Shown: one piece after another, positions 1 through 13,503 of the stretch
Position numbering within the stretch: the stretch's first letter is position 1
How the letters are laid out: each line of letters starts with the position of its first letter
Assembly: GCA_013365325.1 (NCBI GenBank)
Contig: JABVXV010000059.1
Coordinates: forward strand, 124,001-188,000
Origin: Dipetalonema caudispina
Taxonomy: Eukaryota; Nematoda; Chromadorea; Rhabditida; Onchocercidae
Reading direction: 5' to 3'
DNA length: 64,000 bases
Position numbers and translations under genes: made by a program
The notes under the pieces: model-generated
Seen by the model: the letters and a program-made list of their open reading frames with translations, nothing else
Told to the model about the DNA's origin: nothing
Databases searched by the model: none

Positions 1-1644
1 TAAATTTTAAAGATTTAAAATCTATGTATTCACTTTTGAGTGATTTAATCAAAAAAAGAAAAAAATAAAATCCACTCTGTTGCCAGAAATAAATCTTACA
101 CCAAATTTAGAAAATAAACATTGTACTCACAAATAAAAGCGGGTTCTATTTACACACCAAAATACCTGTTAGTTGTATGAAAACGTAAACCACTGCTCTA
201 AGAATTTTCAGGTCAAATAAAATAATTTTCACTAGAACGCACCTTGGTTACATAAGCAGCATCTTCAGCCAATTGTAAAACCCGTGAATCATCCATACTA
301 AGTTCACCAGGAACACTTTGCACCAAAAATCGTCCACTTCCCAATGCAATCAGTTCAAAACCATTACCAAGTACTTTCAATTTGTCGACAGCACGCAAAA
401 TGTCGTCTCTAAATTTGAAGGCGCAGTTTAAACATTACTTAAGAGAAAATTACTTTTATCGTATCGAGTTTTTTAAATCATACGCAGTTAGGTCTCCAGT
501 AAAGCTTACTTAGTGTACTGAATGAACTCAAGTTTACTTATACCAAGTACCCAATAAATTTTACTGTCCAGAATCCAAAATTCTACTATCGGCTTCTGGT
601 CCCAGTACCCTTATTTTTTGATTCTCACTCTTAACCGCTAACTCGAAAACCACAGGAAAGTTATACGTTGTGATAGCGTCACGTCGTGTTCGTGCTCGTG
701 AACGCAACAACCGATTTCTCAGTTCCTCTATCGTCATAATGCCACCATTTATGTGATTGGTCGACATACAAACTTCAACAATTTGAACAGCCAATTCGTA
801 ATAAAAATCACCGACACCAAGCTTTTCAGCCCAAAAACCTTTACTGGCTAAAAGGAGATAATTTCTAACACTTTTCTAACGGAAATAGTTTTAATTCCAA
901 TTTAATTCCAAATTTCATAACTTCTACTTTCAAGATAATTTTCGTGCTCCAAGTTTAATCGAGATACTTTAAATTATACGGCTACCAAGTTTACGAGATA
1001 GCTTATATGTTCAGTTTCCTCACCACAGACAGATGTCTTGGAAACATATATCGCAACTAAAAAGTTGAATAATGTTCTACAGCACTTCAAAATGCATTAC
1101 TATCACCAAAAACTAGTTGGCAACATTGCTAGAAGATTGAATAAATATAAGAGCACCATGATAGGCAGAAACAAAAATGAATCCTAATTTTTAAAGCTTA
1201 CTTTTCAAATGTAATGACTAAAGAAAATTACAATGCAAAGGTAGCATCTTAACATGGATTCTTTCATGCTGTCAACTTACAAGCAAGTGGATCAACGCCA
1301 ACTGACGCACACATATCTTGAAAGTGTCGCCGAAATTGAGAATTTCGACGAATTTCATCACGATGTTTGTGAGCAAATTCCTCTAATTTTGTTTGGAAAA
1401 CAGCAAGTTCCTGAGAAAATTGATTTAACTGTTCGCTGGCTAGTTCGTTACCTTTTGCTTGAAATTTTGCCTGAAAATGTCAATGTTTAGTTGGTAACAC
1501 AATTTTCAACCAATAAATACGATTCACTGATCTTCTAACAACTAACAATACAGGCTATAATAATCAAACAAATAAGGTATAAACCTGTAGATCCTTTTTC
1601 TGATGCACTGCACCTACTCCAACACCACGTCGGCGTGTCGCCAT
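1..1644 (-). CDS. vps-22: ESCRT-II subunit SNF8/VPS22 (EAP30), 3' end cut by window edge
   Basis: Subunit of ESCRT-II, which acts on endosomes and bridges ESCRT-I to ESCRT-III during sorting of ubiquitinated cargo into multivesicular bodies. Exons read on the minus strand: 1644-1585, 1470-1281, 847-667 and 408-243. They join in phase to give 199 codons. The N-terminus MATRRRGVGVGAVHQKKDL matches the basic start of SNF8. Next come a helical region (KFQAKGNELASEQLNQF; FRRHFQDMCASVGVDPLA), the family hallmark GFWAEKLGVGDFYYELAVQI, and winged-helix segments (NGGIMTIEELRNRL; LKVLGNGFELIALGSGRF; QSVPGELSMDDSRVLQLAED). The last exon seen ends in a GTGCGT donor. The C-terminal winged helix (roughly the last 50 residues in relatives) was not found in 1-242, so it should lie off the left edge. 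The gene diverges from the ETFDH gene. Assignment is firm from several family-specific blocks. Confidence 0.93.
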
Positions 1645-2519
1645 TAGTTTTATGGCTTACAAATAAAATAACCAAATGCAACAAATTAATCTACAAATAA
1701 ATTACATCGTTACATCCTTCCCCATTACAACTATCAAATAATAAAATTTACGCAACATTTCACGTAAAACATTTTTTATTCAACGTCAAACACGGAATTA
1801 ATTGACATTTCACAATTGAACTTGATAATTTATAATAAGAAGTTACGAGTAAATTCATCAAGATTTAATACAGAAAACAGAGATGTGATACACAATGGTT
1901 CTCTCTATCGAAAGTCACGGACTGAAACCCTAGCAATCACCGAGAGGCGGGGGAAAAGCACCAGAATTACTATCAACTCCAAAGATGACAATTTGAACAG
2001 AAGAATAACCATAAGAAAAACTCCGCATCGAAAGTTAAACCATAAAATTTCCGTATATAGAGCTGTGAAATCATTGTTTTCTCACCTATAACAGCTTAAT
2101 ATTATCTTTGTTACAGGGGAAGAATGGTGGGATATGTTGGTGTGGTATGCTTGATCAATTTGAAATGAAATATGATTGGAAAACTTTTTTTTTTTGGCAT
2201 TGAACACTTCAGTGTAAGGTTAAACGTATGGTGTTAAAAATGGGATGTAATAGCTTTATGCGTCAAATGACACAGAAGAGGGAGAAAGAAAAAGATCTCG
2301 CAATTAGTAATTCTCGTACGTATATCGAAAACCGTTATGCCATACACATCCTGAAAAAATTCCTCTTTATTTCTCTTCCTTCAAGCAGACATTATAAAAA
2401 TTCAACGATAAAGTGTTTTAGTTTGTAACATTCAGTTTGTGCTCTATCGTCTTTGAAATACTTTAATTCCCTGAGCGAACGATATCGATTTCATTTTTTG
2501 TCCAGAATTCAGAAAACGA
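1645..2519. promoter_or_regulatory. Divergent intergenic region between SNF8 and ETFDH genes
   Basis: 875 bp separate the two start codons, so both promoters should lie here. Small open frames (for example 1816-2091 and 2228-2428, plus strand) have no recognisable protein content and no partner exons. A T-rich acceptor, TTTTTTGTCCAG, ends at 2505, and a second AG follows at 2511-2512. This is 7 to 14 bases before the ETFDH start, the arrangement expected of a spliced-leader trans-splice site. I see no convincing TATA element or other defined site. Confidence 0.5.
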
Positions 2520-3336
2520 ATGCATTTAACGTTACGATGTGGATTTCAAGCTGGAAAGAAGTTGCGAAATGTGGTAAACGGTCAATGGGTCACTTCGCAT
2601 TATCTAAAATGTCCAAGGGAAAAAGATGTTCGTTGGGCCAGAGTTGATATGAAACGAGAAGTGGAGAATTATGATATCGTTATTGTGGGTGCTGGACCAG
2701 CTGGTTTATCGTCGGCTATTCGTTTTAAGCAACTTTCGAAAGAGAAAAATATTGGTTAGTGTTTTTCTGGATGATTTGTTCAGATCAGTCAAGTTTTAAA
2801 AAATTTTCGTCTTGAATTGTTTTCTTCCAGATAAACGACTAATGGGTTGCATTAGTTTGCCTAGGATTAATAGGATGAGTAGTTTCACTTTCACTTTTTT
2901 TCACCTCTCTGATTGTTTTGAATTTAGTTTACTTAATCTTTAACGCCTTTAATCTTTGTTCTCCTCATCTATCATCGGTCCCGAATTTTGCTTGAACTTC
3001 TGCGTGATCAGATCTATTTTGTTTTTGCTTCTGTCACGATTGATTGGGCCAAAAAATTCGTTAATTCATGTGCAGCATCGTGCGGATATCAAAAAGCGTG
3101 TGCGTGGAAACCGAATTGAAATATATCGGTTTTAGATTTTCGGCATTTTAGCATGGTATTTCAGATGTCCGCGTTTGTGTGGTTGAGAAAGGAGCTGAAG
3201 TTGGTGCGCACACATTGTCTGGTGCAGTGATTGATATTCGAGCCTTGGATGAACTTTTCCCGAATTGGAAAGAAATGAATGCTCCGGTCCATCAGAAAGT
3301 TACAGTGCGTACTCTTTTATTTATAGCCAGTTCTCT

Positions 3337-3368
<32 letters not shown>

Positions 3369-6300
3369 GGAGAAATTTGCAATTTCGTCCAAATATTTTG
3401 CAGTCTCAGTCGATGGCGATTTTGACGAGAAATGGCCGATATCCTTTACCGTTCGTTCGCGGAACTCCACTTAACAATATGGGGAATTATATTGTAAGGT
3501 AAATTCTGTTTATTTATGATTATTTTCCAAATTTTAAATATTCAGGAGATTATACAGGGTCGGTGTGCAGTTAAATTTATTTGAAATTTAGGTTAGGCCA
3601 CCTGGTTAAATGGCTCGGCGAAAGAGCAGTAGAAATGGGAGTGGAGATTTATCCAGGAATAGCAGCTCAAGAAATTCTATTTCATGAAGATGAAAGTGTA
3701 AAAGGCATTGCAACAGCTGACGTTGGAATAATGAAGGATGGTGCTCCAAAGGTGTGTTGTTTTCTGAATCCTTTATTTGGTAATTGGTTCTAACTGTTTG
3801 ACGCTCAACAAAGGTTGTAGAATTTGAAATCTGAAATATCTGTATAAGCGAGGAATTACAATATTATATACAGGTTTGTTAAGCAATCAAAAACAGAAGT
3901 TTCAAAATACTAAACAAAAAACCTTATAATAAGAGAGATTTTATTTCCTGTTTTCTGTATGAGTGTGTTATTTCATCTTTTTTAGAAGAATTTTCAACGA
4001 GGCATGGAGTTACAAGCTAAATGTACAATACTTGCTGAAGGTTGCCGTGGACATCTTACCAATTTCATAATGGAGAAGGTAAGTTTTGTGCTACAGTTCT
4101 GGACTGTAAGACTGTAGTTTACTCATACATTTGAAAGAAGTAATTTTTCTTTTTTTTTTTTCAATTCCAGTATCGTTTGCAAGAACAATGTGATCCGATG
4201 ACTTATGGCCTTGGTTTCAAAGAATTATGGTTAATTGATAAATCAAAACATATTCCTGGATACGTGGATCACACCATCGGATACCCGCTGGTTAGTTTGA
4301 CATTCTATTGAAACATTTCTATAATTGTTTCTGTAATTGTTAAAGGCATCTTGCGATCAATCGAAAATATGATATACACAATATTTTCCAGGATCTTCAA
4401 CGCCATGGTGGGTCGTTCATGTATCACATTGAAGACAATGGACAGCCTCTTGTTTCTCTTGGCCTCATAATAGGTCTAAATTACAAGAATCCCCACACAA
4501 ATTTGTATCAGGTGACAAGACAGTTTGTATTACTCCAATTTAATTTACCGTGAAATGAATGCAAATTTGAGATGAATTATTCGAGTGGTACTGCAACCTC
4601 GAAATTTTCTCTAATTTTTACTAAAACATTCTGAAAATTTGTTTTCAGGAATTCCAGTTGTTTAAATCGCATCCATCCATTCGTCGTTATCTTGAGGGAG
4701 GAGAACGGATTGCTTATGGTGCTAGAGCAGTGAATGAAGGCGGATATCAAGCTGTACCGCAGCTAACTGTGCCTGGTGCATGTTTGATTGGTTGTGCAGC
4801 GGGACTGATGAATCCAGCAAAGATTAAAGGCGTTCATAATGCCATGAAAAGTGGTATGATTGCAGCAGAAACAGTATTCGAGGATTTAGGCCCGCAAACA
4901 CGAAGTAAAATTTATTCGATTAATTATTCCAAGCACGACAGCAACAACTAATTTGAATTTGATTGTTTATTTCCACGATTTTCTTGAAATTTCAGCAGTA
5001 ATTCCGGAAGAATTCGAGCCGAAACTCTACAAAACCTATGTAATCAAAGAAATGCGAAAAATGCGCAATATTCGCCCGTCGTTCAGCAATCCTTTTGGGT
5101 GGTTGCTTGGCTTACCATATACAGCATTTTTCTATATGTTACTTCGTGGAAAAGAACCATGGACTTTCAAAAATAAAATAGAAGACTGGTTTCACACAGA
5201 TTCAGCATGGAAAGTAGGTATTTTTAGAACAATAGGCTATGTCTAGATTCAAAATGTTATTTTTGCATTAAAAATGAAAACTTAAAAATCTAACACCCCC
5301 TATAAAATTCTGAATTTTTTTTAAAGTTGATGCTTACATAACCATATCGAATACTGTTTGATGAAGAATTTGCGGTAATCTATTTCATCCAACATTTCAC
5401 TACGTCGTGCGATATAAGTCTCAGATTATAGTAAATTTCATTCCATAAAGAGAGAGGGTATTCTGCATAGTACCGTTACCAAAAGTTTTAAATTGATAGG
5501 ATTAAGAGAACACCTTCAATTATGTGTTTGCGGTCACAAATTAAGATTCTGTAGGACGATAGTCCCAGTTGAAAAAGTTTTCCGAATATTTTAGAACTCA
5601 TTTTATCATTGATATTGATTCGCATTCCGTACTTGTTACTTCTAGAACTATATATATATAATGTAGATGTGGTTCATGGTAATTTCACTTGCAGTCGAAA
5701 TCAATTAACTACCCGAAACCTGATGGCAAAGTAACATTCGATATTCTGTCTTCGGTTGCTCTAACCGGCACAAATCACGAAGAAAATCAACCGTCTCATT
5801 TGTTATTGAGAAATGATGCCGATGCTGAGTTAACTACATGGCGGAGATTTGCTGGTATGACCGAGCGATTCTGTCCGGCAGGTACGCAGATTCGTATGTT
5901 GTTACTTTATGAAATTAAATATATGTGTTAAATTATACTTGTGTTCACTAATTGACCCGTCCGATTAGTCTGTAATGGGAGTATTGGCTTTTTCATAGAG
6001 TAGCACAATATTCATTCTAATTAAGAGAAGTATTCACTAATGAACATATTATTATAGAAAAGTAAAGCTGATTCACCATTTTGTATATGTCGTTTTCATC
6101 TTACGACAAGTTATTCGTGAATGTTTTAGTGTTCAATAGTCGATTAAGTTCATTTCAGATGTTTAAATACATGAAAGTGACCCAAAATTATTGCATATAA
6201 TTCATGTTTTTCTCTGTTTTCGATTTTAAGAATTTTACTTTGATAGTGGAAATATATAAACATGTAGAGTTTCATAAATCGTGACAAGAAGCAGTGCTAC

Positions 6301-7226
6301 GGCTGCTGATTCGGTTTAAGTGGTTTGAACGCCTGATGTTTTGGTATAATAATAATAATAAAAATATTAATCTTGTTTTTGGCTTTTGCTAAGATTTGTT
6401 TTTCCATTATTGCAGTGTTTAGGTGTTTACGAATATGTTCCGTGCGAAACTAACTTCGATACCAGAAGGCTTCAGATAAATTTCCAGAATTGTATTCACT
6501 GCAAAACATGTGATATCAAAGAACCACGCAATAATATTCAGTGGGTTGCACCAGAAGGTAAATTTGGAAATATTAAATTTAAAAGCCTTTGCAGAGCAGG
6601 AATCGACAACGTAATGTTCAGTGCACAATACAAAAGCACTTGATTTCATTACTGAAAAATGGGTAGTTTTGCACATTATTTCTCACTTTTTTCACTTTTT
6701 TTTCGATTATTGCACAAATCTTGCAAATATATTATGACACTTTATTTTCCGCTATTTTTCCAAATTATTTTCAAGTGAAATTTTATATGTCAGACTAAAG
6801 ATAACGACACAAGAACGCTCCTAAAAGTAATTGAATTTGAAATCCTTCAAGCCAAAAGTAGTATGTTGACTTTCTTTCAGTCTCTTTTTCCGAATTCTTT
6901 CCAAAATAAAACACTTAATTTACCACTAATCATTGGTAAATGCTTCGAAAAAAGTGTAGTAATCAGCTCGGCACAGTACATGTATATAATTTGGGCCTTT
7001 TGAACCACATATGGATAATAATAAGTACTACTTATCCACGAAAATGATAAATTTTTATTATATCGAAGCTAATTTAATTTTTAGAAAATGGAGAACTCTC
7101 TTTTGCAACTTATTGTTCCTGTCATGTTCATGATCTTCGTTTTTTTTCCTATGAATACATTTTCCGGATAAGCAGAGCTATTTCCAATTTCTAGGAGGCA
7201 ATGGTCCAAAGTACAATGGGATGTAG
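2520..7226 (+). CDS. let-721: Electron transfer flavoprotein-ubiquinone oxidoreductase (ETF-QO), mitochondrial
   Basis: Inner-membrane FAD/[4Fe-4S] enzyme passing electrons from ETF (fatty-acid and amino-acid oxidation) to ubiquinone. Twelve exons: 2520-2754, 3165-3304, 3404-3498, 3592-3751, 3986-4078, 4171-4290, 4392-4511, 4649-4904, 4996-5213, 5695-5881, 6423-6557, 7195-7226. They total 1791 nt, or 596 residues (human about 617). A basic N-terminus resembling a mitochondrial presequence precedes the FAD-binding [15 protein letters not shown]. Later blocks are [66 protein letters not shown] and [17 protein letters not shown]. The cluster cysteines lie in RFCPAGVYEY and [10 protein letters not shown]. 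The last exon is only 32 nt and encodes the conserved end [10 protein letters not shown]. The start chosen is the first ATG after the trans-splice-like acceptors. AATAAA occurs at 7499-7504. The symbol is by orthology with the C. elegans gene. Confidence 0.95.
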
Positions 7227-10200
7227 TAATCAGAACAATTAGACAGCTCGCTCAACTATCCCGGCTGAAATACTTCAATTCTATTTTGGAAAGTTTCGAA
7301 TACAATTTTAAAGGTCAACTTGTGTTCCGGTGCTTTTACTGCTTTCAGATTAAATTTGACTGGACATGATATATTTTGTTATTCGTTTTGATACGGTCTT
7401 TCATTACTGAATTTTGTTAACCTTTAGCTATTCTTCTTTTTATGCAGTGTATAGGAGACTTCCGATTGCGTTTCCATGTAAAATCTTTCGGGTCTATAAA
7501 TAAACAGAACAGGTAAATCCTCTAATAGTAATATTTTTTACGTTTTCAAATTGTATGTGATTAAGTAAGTTCACTTTTTAGAGCTTGAAATATTAATCAA
7601 GACAAAAATATAATTTCTGTAAAAATGTTTCACTACTCCAAGCTATTATCTTCTGAATCTTGACATTAAGTCTGCTGTAAACGAATTCGAATTGTATTTC
7701 CTGTTGAGCTTCAAGCACTGTTTTTACTGTATTTTTGCAATTAATTTGTGTAGATTGTTTCACGAAGTGAAAAATTGAAAGTTATTAATTTGTCTCTGAA
7801 AGCATACTAAGAATAAATCATTGTATGAACAAACAGGTTAGGAACGATTTGGAATTTACGAATAGATAAAGATGGTCCATCTCTCTTTGGAGATCTGATT
7901 AATTATTGGTAACCATTAATTAAACTTTGTTCTCTTTAATTTAGTACGATCAACCAGTGGGTCAACAATCAAAATTTAAATATATTCAAATATAAAATGA
8001 CTAACTAAATAATAAGGTAGTTTATGTGGAATGAGTGAAGTTCATATTGAACATCTTCTGTAAAGATTTATGAGTATCTAAGTGATTTGTCCTAAGGAGT
8101 TATCTTGTCAACGAATTAACAACTGATATGAAATAACTGAATGGGGAAAATTTTAGAACATAGGTAAGAATAAGGTATGATTAACATGGTTTACAATCTG
8201 TTTTTCTCGAGAAATGTATGATCCTTTATCATCATCATTTTCCTTTTTTCTTTCTTTAAACCCTCTTCGCATCATTAATATCCACAGTAGTAGTAGTTGT
8301 TGTTGTTGTTATCATTGTTGTTGGTAGTAATGATAGTGTAGAGTCTATTCTTGAAACATAATTAACTTGACTTAACAGTGGTTGATAGCTCATTACAGAT
8401 GTGTAACATCATTATGTCTAATTGAAACCAGTTCAGGCAAATTGAATAAATGCCTTCGATTTGTCGGGAAAAAAAAAAAAGAAAAAAAAACTACAGATGT
8501 GTATTTTACCAACGAGACCGTATCATATGAATAACATTTACTCTCTCTCTGTCTCTCTCTCTCCTTCTCTTTCTTTTCCATTTTCATCAGGATAATTTGT
8601 AAAATTTGATGAAGAGGAAAAAGCTAGACACAGCTGCGTAAATTGTCATTTATCTGATCGATGATACAGCTAGTATTTGAAGCAATAACGAATGCTAAAG
8701 ATAATGCGTCGTCATCTTTTCTAGCCTTTCTATTTTATGCGATCAATTTGTAATTGTCACTTTTACAATTTATAAAGTGAAATTAATAATAATTGCATTA
8801 ACACGAAATGAAAGAATTAGCAAAAATGAGAGAAATTGTTAATCATTGTTGACATAACACAGATACCTTCACTATATATAAATTAATTTAAACAATTTAT
8901 CTAAATGATTAATATTTCAGATTTATTTGGTAAATGTCAAACTGCTGGGAAAAGTTTAGCATCCCATCAATTTCTATTTGTACCAATCATAATTGGTTTA
9001 CTTTTCCTTTCTTTCAGAAGCCAACTTATAGGAAACAATTTTCTGTACAATTAAACATATATTTGATTTGAAACTTAAACTTATTTTTGGGGTCATTTTA
9101 TTTCAAATACTTCTGTTTGCTTATATTTTATTATGTTTTTCCTAATTATGCTTAACAATTAATTTTAAGATGAGGCGGAAAAGTGAATTTTTTTTTAACA
9201 ATTCAGTGGATAGATGTGATTGTGAAGAAATATTAGAAATTTAAAGAGATAAATAATTTCTTGGTATTTTCTTTGAAAACTTTGTTTTTCAATTCATGTT
9301 TAAGACAAGTTGAAGATGGCGATGAGACAAAAAGCTTTAAGAGCAGCTAATTAAGATTGTTGATCTGATTGCTGATACTATGTAATTTATATCAAATTAG
9401 AGACTAATTAACATTGCAAATACGAGATAGCTTCAATGTTACCAATTTCTTCTGAATTGAAAAAAAGATGTATGATTCTTTGATCAAAATTCATCGTGAA
9501 ACTTTTGAAATTCAAAATTTTGAGGGTATAAATTTGGAATGACGAGTTTTATTAATTAAATTATGGAGCTTCTAAAAAATTCGATTTACGAAAGTCTACT
9601 AAAAAAAAATGTTTTTTTTTTTTTTCTATGAAATCATCTATGAGTTCTGTAATATTTCATTAAAGTCCAATTGAATAGAAATAATCATTTAGAATGATTT
9701 GCATAACTTTCAAAGCAAACTACCTTTTTCCACATTAAGCTTATATCATCTTAACTGATAACATCTGTCCAGAATAAAATTTTAAAATTTTATTAAAATT
9801 TGAGATATATATTGGAAAAAAAAAGTGACTTCAATATGGATTCAACCGGTTTACATTGAAAATTCACAGAATATTGTGTGCAAATAAATCACCAAATATT
9901 GTTTGTTAACATTGCTTTGAAGAATTAAATTTCGATTATTCAATGAGATTATAATTGCTTGAAGCGTTTTTTTCTCTGCAACACAGCATGCAATGCGGAA
10001 AGTTGTTTTCCTAATATTCAAATGTATGGTACCACTATAATCAGAGATTTTCCAGACTTCAACCAATTTTTTTTTCCCCTTTATCTCATTACTTTCTAAG
10101 ACCTAATTAAATTAATAAGTGTTTGGGAAATCTGGATTTTTTTTTTAAAAATCATTAAAATTTAAACGGCAATCTTTCTAAAACGTTAAGACTAAAGTTT

Positions 10201-13200
10201 GTTTTAGTCAAACATATGGGCATCATTTTGAAATGATTACTTTCTACAGTGTCTATAGCTATTTTATTCTACTTTCAAAACATAATTCTTATTATGATGA
10301 GTAAATTAAAATTAATTATTGTAGCATTGTAAATTCAATGCTATATGCTAGCAACTAATTAATATAGGATCATTAGAGAAAGCAGAAAGTTAAAAGGATA
10401 AATCTTTTCAGTTAGTTATGCTTTTCCATCACGTCTATCAATGGATGTTGGCTGAAATTAACCCCATCGATTTCAACTTTTGGCACAAATTTGCTACACT
10501 TTTGTTTTTTCAATACTTTGAGAAATTATTTCAAATCTAAAATTCACTCAAATTTTTTTTTTTGGAATGGACCCAAGATTCTGCAGGAAATAAGAATTAA
10601 CTAGAAGTTTTACTGAATGAAATATCAGTAAATGGCAAATTTTTGAAAAATAAATGAAATATTTTAGGAAATTCCTTTTGAATACCTTGATTAATTTTGG
10701 AACCGATATGTTGGAACACATATATCAGGATAATATCAACTTGAGATATACTATGACAATAAATACGATTGAACCAAACAGAAAATCGAGGAAAAAAAGA
10801 ACAGTGTTAAATTGGCTGATAATTAATTAATCAGTTAGATCATGAATGATATACCTATTTCAGAATTACTTTGACGTAAGATTCCGTACTATCTAAATTC
10901 ATAGTTTTATTGATTTAAAATTAACTTCATTGCACAAATCATTGGCAATCGTTTTATCCAAATTAAAATAATCCATTCTTCGTTTTTAGTTTTGTCTTAT
11001 TTGGTTATAATCTAAAAAATAAGTATTAGCTCATTTCATATAAATCATTAAAATCAATTCATTCGATGTCATTTTAAAATCGTACAGTGAAAACTAAACA
11101 GACATTATTTTTTTGAAAACGAATAAATATCAAGGTGAACGATCGTCCTTTGACACCAATAATTTAAACATTCTCTATCTTCAATCATCATTTTTTCGAC
11201 ATTGAAGTACAAATCTTTGTTGCTCTAATCATTACAATTTATTTCATTATTATCATCCTTTTTACGAATTTTACTCTTCTCTATCACTAATTATGATCCT
11301 CTCTATAAGTGAATTATTAATTATTTCCTCTTCCATCTTTTCTCTATTTTCCGTCTTTTTTCGTCATCTTTTCTCTCTTTAAAGAAAAATTTAACTTAAA
11401 ACAATTTCGTTGTGGTATGGCGAAAGCGATTTGTGTTGTTCAAATATCGCACAGCGAAAATGATAGTAATTTGAATATTTTTGACGTAACCTAAATGAGA
11501 TCTATTATAAGTAACATTTTAAAGTGTTAATTTTCTTTTACTCACTTATTTCTATTCCCTTTTTACGAATTTGATAATATGTAAAATTCTCAGTTAACTT
11601 GAAGACAAATGGAAACAAAAATTACATCGAACTATTCTTAGAGTTTGAATTTTAATTTATATTAGAGATTACAAAATTAAATCAGAATTGAAATTAACGC
11701 TAATCGTTAACATATATATTTTGTCAAGCACAAGAATGAGCAATGCAATTTGACTTCAATCATACTGATTTAGTGATAACTGTTATTCCTAAATGTAAAT
11801 TCTGTAAATACCTCACTCCGAATTTACTCAAGAAATTGTAAGTTACGATTCGAAGTAACAAAAGTTGAAAGTTACTTATATTAGGGTGACTTTAGGTTAA
11901 GCTTTCATTTTCCTAACTACGTCAAATTTTAAACTATTCATCAATGGGATGACTTGAATATCTTCACGAGATAGATTATTAAAGAAGCGAAAATTGTAAT
12001 CAAAAACTTGGCTATATTTTGACCTTTTAGGTAATCTTTTGAATTGGATCATTATTGTTCCTTTTTAAATTGCTACAATTGAGAGTCTTGAAAATAGCTG
12101 CAGCTGAAAAATGATTTTTTGCTAACTTTTATAGGAATAACTGGAAAATTGATTGATTCTGTTTTAAGAGTGTGAAATACTTTGAATTTTGTGAAATTTG
12201 AAAATTTTCGATGTTTAAATAATGCATCGATGCCTATGCATTACAGGAGTATGAGGAAATATGCAAAAAATTTTGTGAAAAACCAAATATAAGAAATAAA
12301 ATGAAAAAGGAAAAAGTGAAATAATTTCCTTTTCATCTCTTTGCAACATTAGTAATTAATTTAAAAATGAAAAAAAAAAACATTAGAACAGAGGACGAAG
12401 AAAAATTTTATGGAATTCTTTTCCTAAACATTCCATTCTTTACATTTTATCCAAAATATTTAGCCATAGATAATATATTTAGGTAATTTATATGCCATCG
12501 GTAAGGTATGTCATCGATAATTTTACTACGATTATCAAATTTCTTTGTACTTATTTAAACTAATTATTTTCAATTCTTCTTGACAAAATTGATTTAAATT
12601 ATCTTTTTCTTTTCCTTTCTTTTTTTTTTTTTTTTTTTAAATGGCATTCAAATAAACAGTTTGCATACTGTACTGATTCATTGATTCAGGTAGCTGATAA
12701 GTGTGATGAAGCATCGTTCACAAATGGTGAATGATTTTTTTGCAAAATTGAATCATTCATTTTTCTAACTGCCATTCATGCATTTTGACTCGTTGTTTTG
12801 TAAAAAAAAATTTTTTCAATCATTTTCTCATTATCAAATGTATTACTTATTTTTGTTTATTTATTTATTTACTTCCTAAAAAGTAAATATTCCTCAATTG
12901 ATATAGCAGTATCAATGGAATAATTGTATTAAATTTCGAAACAACAGCAATAAACAATTATGGTTTAATTGGATCAATATTGAAAATGATTAAATTAAAA
13001 TGATTAGTTGAGGTTGACAATATTGAGTTTGTATTTTTGATAAATGTTAAAAATGCATTTAAGTTAAATGAGCTTTATTAATTTAATAATATCAATGCAG
13101 AAAATTAGGATAGTTATGTAATTTCGAGATAAGTAAACGAAAATATAGATAACAATATATGAAATTTTTAAATGATTTGAATTTTAATCAAACAATTTGC

Positions 13201-13471
13201 AAATGGATTGCTCAAATTATTGCATGAAAAAATCAACAATCAAATCTGTCAAATCAACTAAATTATCACAGCTCAGAAAACACGAAAACATCTTAAATCA
13301 TCCTGCAAATTCATAAAATAATGAATTACAACGAATGAGGAAATCGGATCGGCTCGCTGGATAAATTCATCGATCATACATAAAAGGTTAAATAATTGTC
13401 GTTTGCTGTTTCGATAGTAGCATCTATTGCTATCCCAGGAATTTATTCTTTCTTTTTTTTTCCGAGTTTTC

Positions 13472-13473
<2 letters not shown>

Positions 13474-13503
<30 letters not shown>
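13474..13503 (+). repeat. Poly-T tract, about 30 bases
   Basis: Longest homopolymer in the window. Others of 25 or more bases are at 3340-3368 (T, ETFDH intron 2), 24863-24889 (T) and 44969-44995 (A). Confidence 0.9.

Noticed and set aside
1254..1490. Plus-strand open frame of 78 codons
   Set aside because: It is the antisense of SNF8 exon 2, whose minus-strand reading matches the family strongly.
2453..2647. Open frame overlapping ETF-QO exon 1
   Set aside because: It is out of frame with the FAD-binding sequence and has no features of its own.
6419..6676. Minus-strand open frame across ETF-QO exon 11
   Set aside because: It is the antisense of the iron-sulfur exon, and it disappears once the plus-strand gene is modelled.
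13262..13290. TATCACAGC, the seed of the miR-2 family
   Set aside because: The rest of the mature sequence does not match, and no pairing arm is seen nearby.
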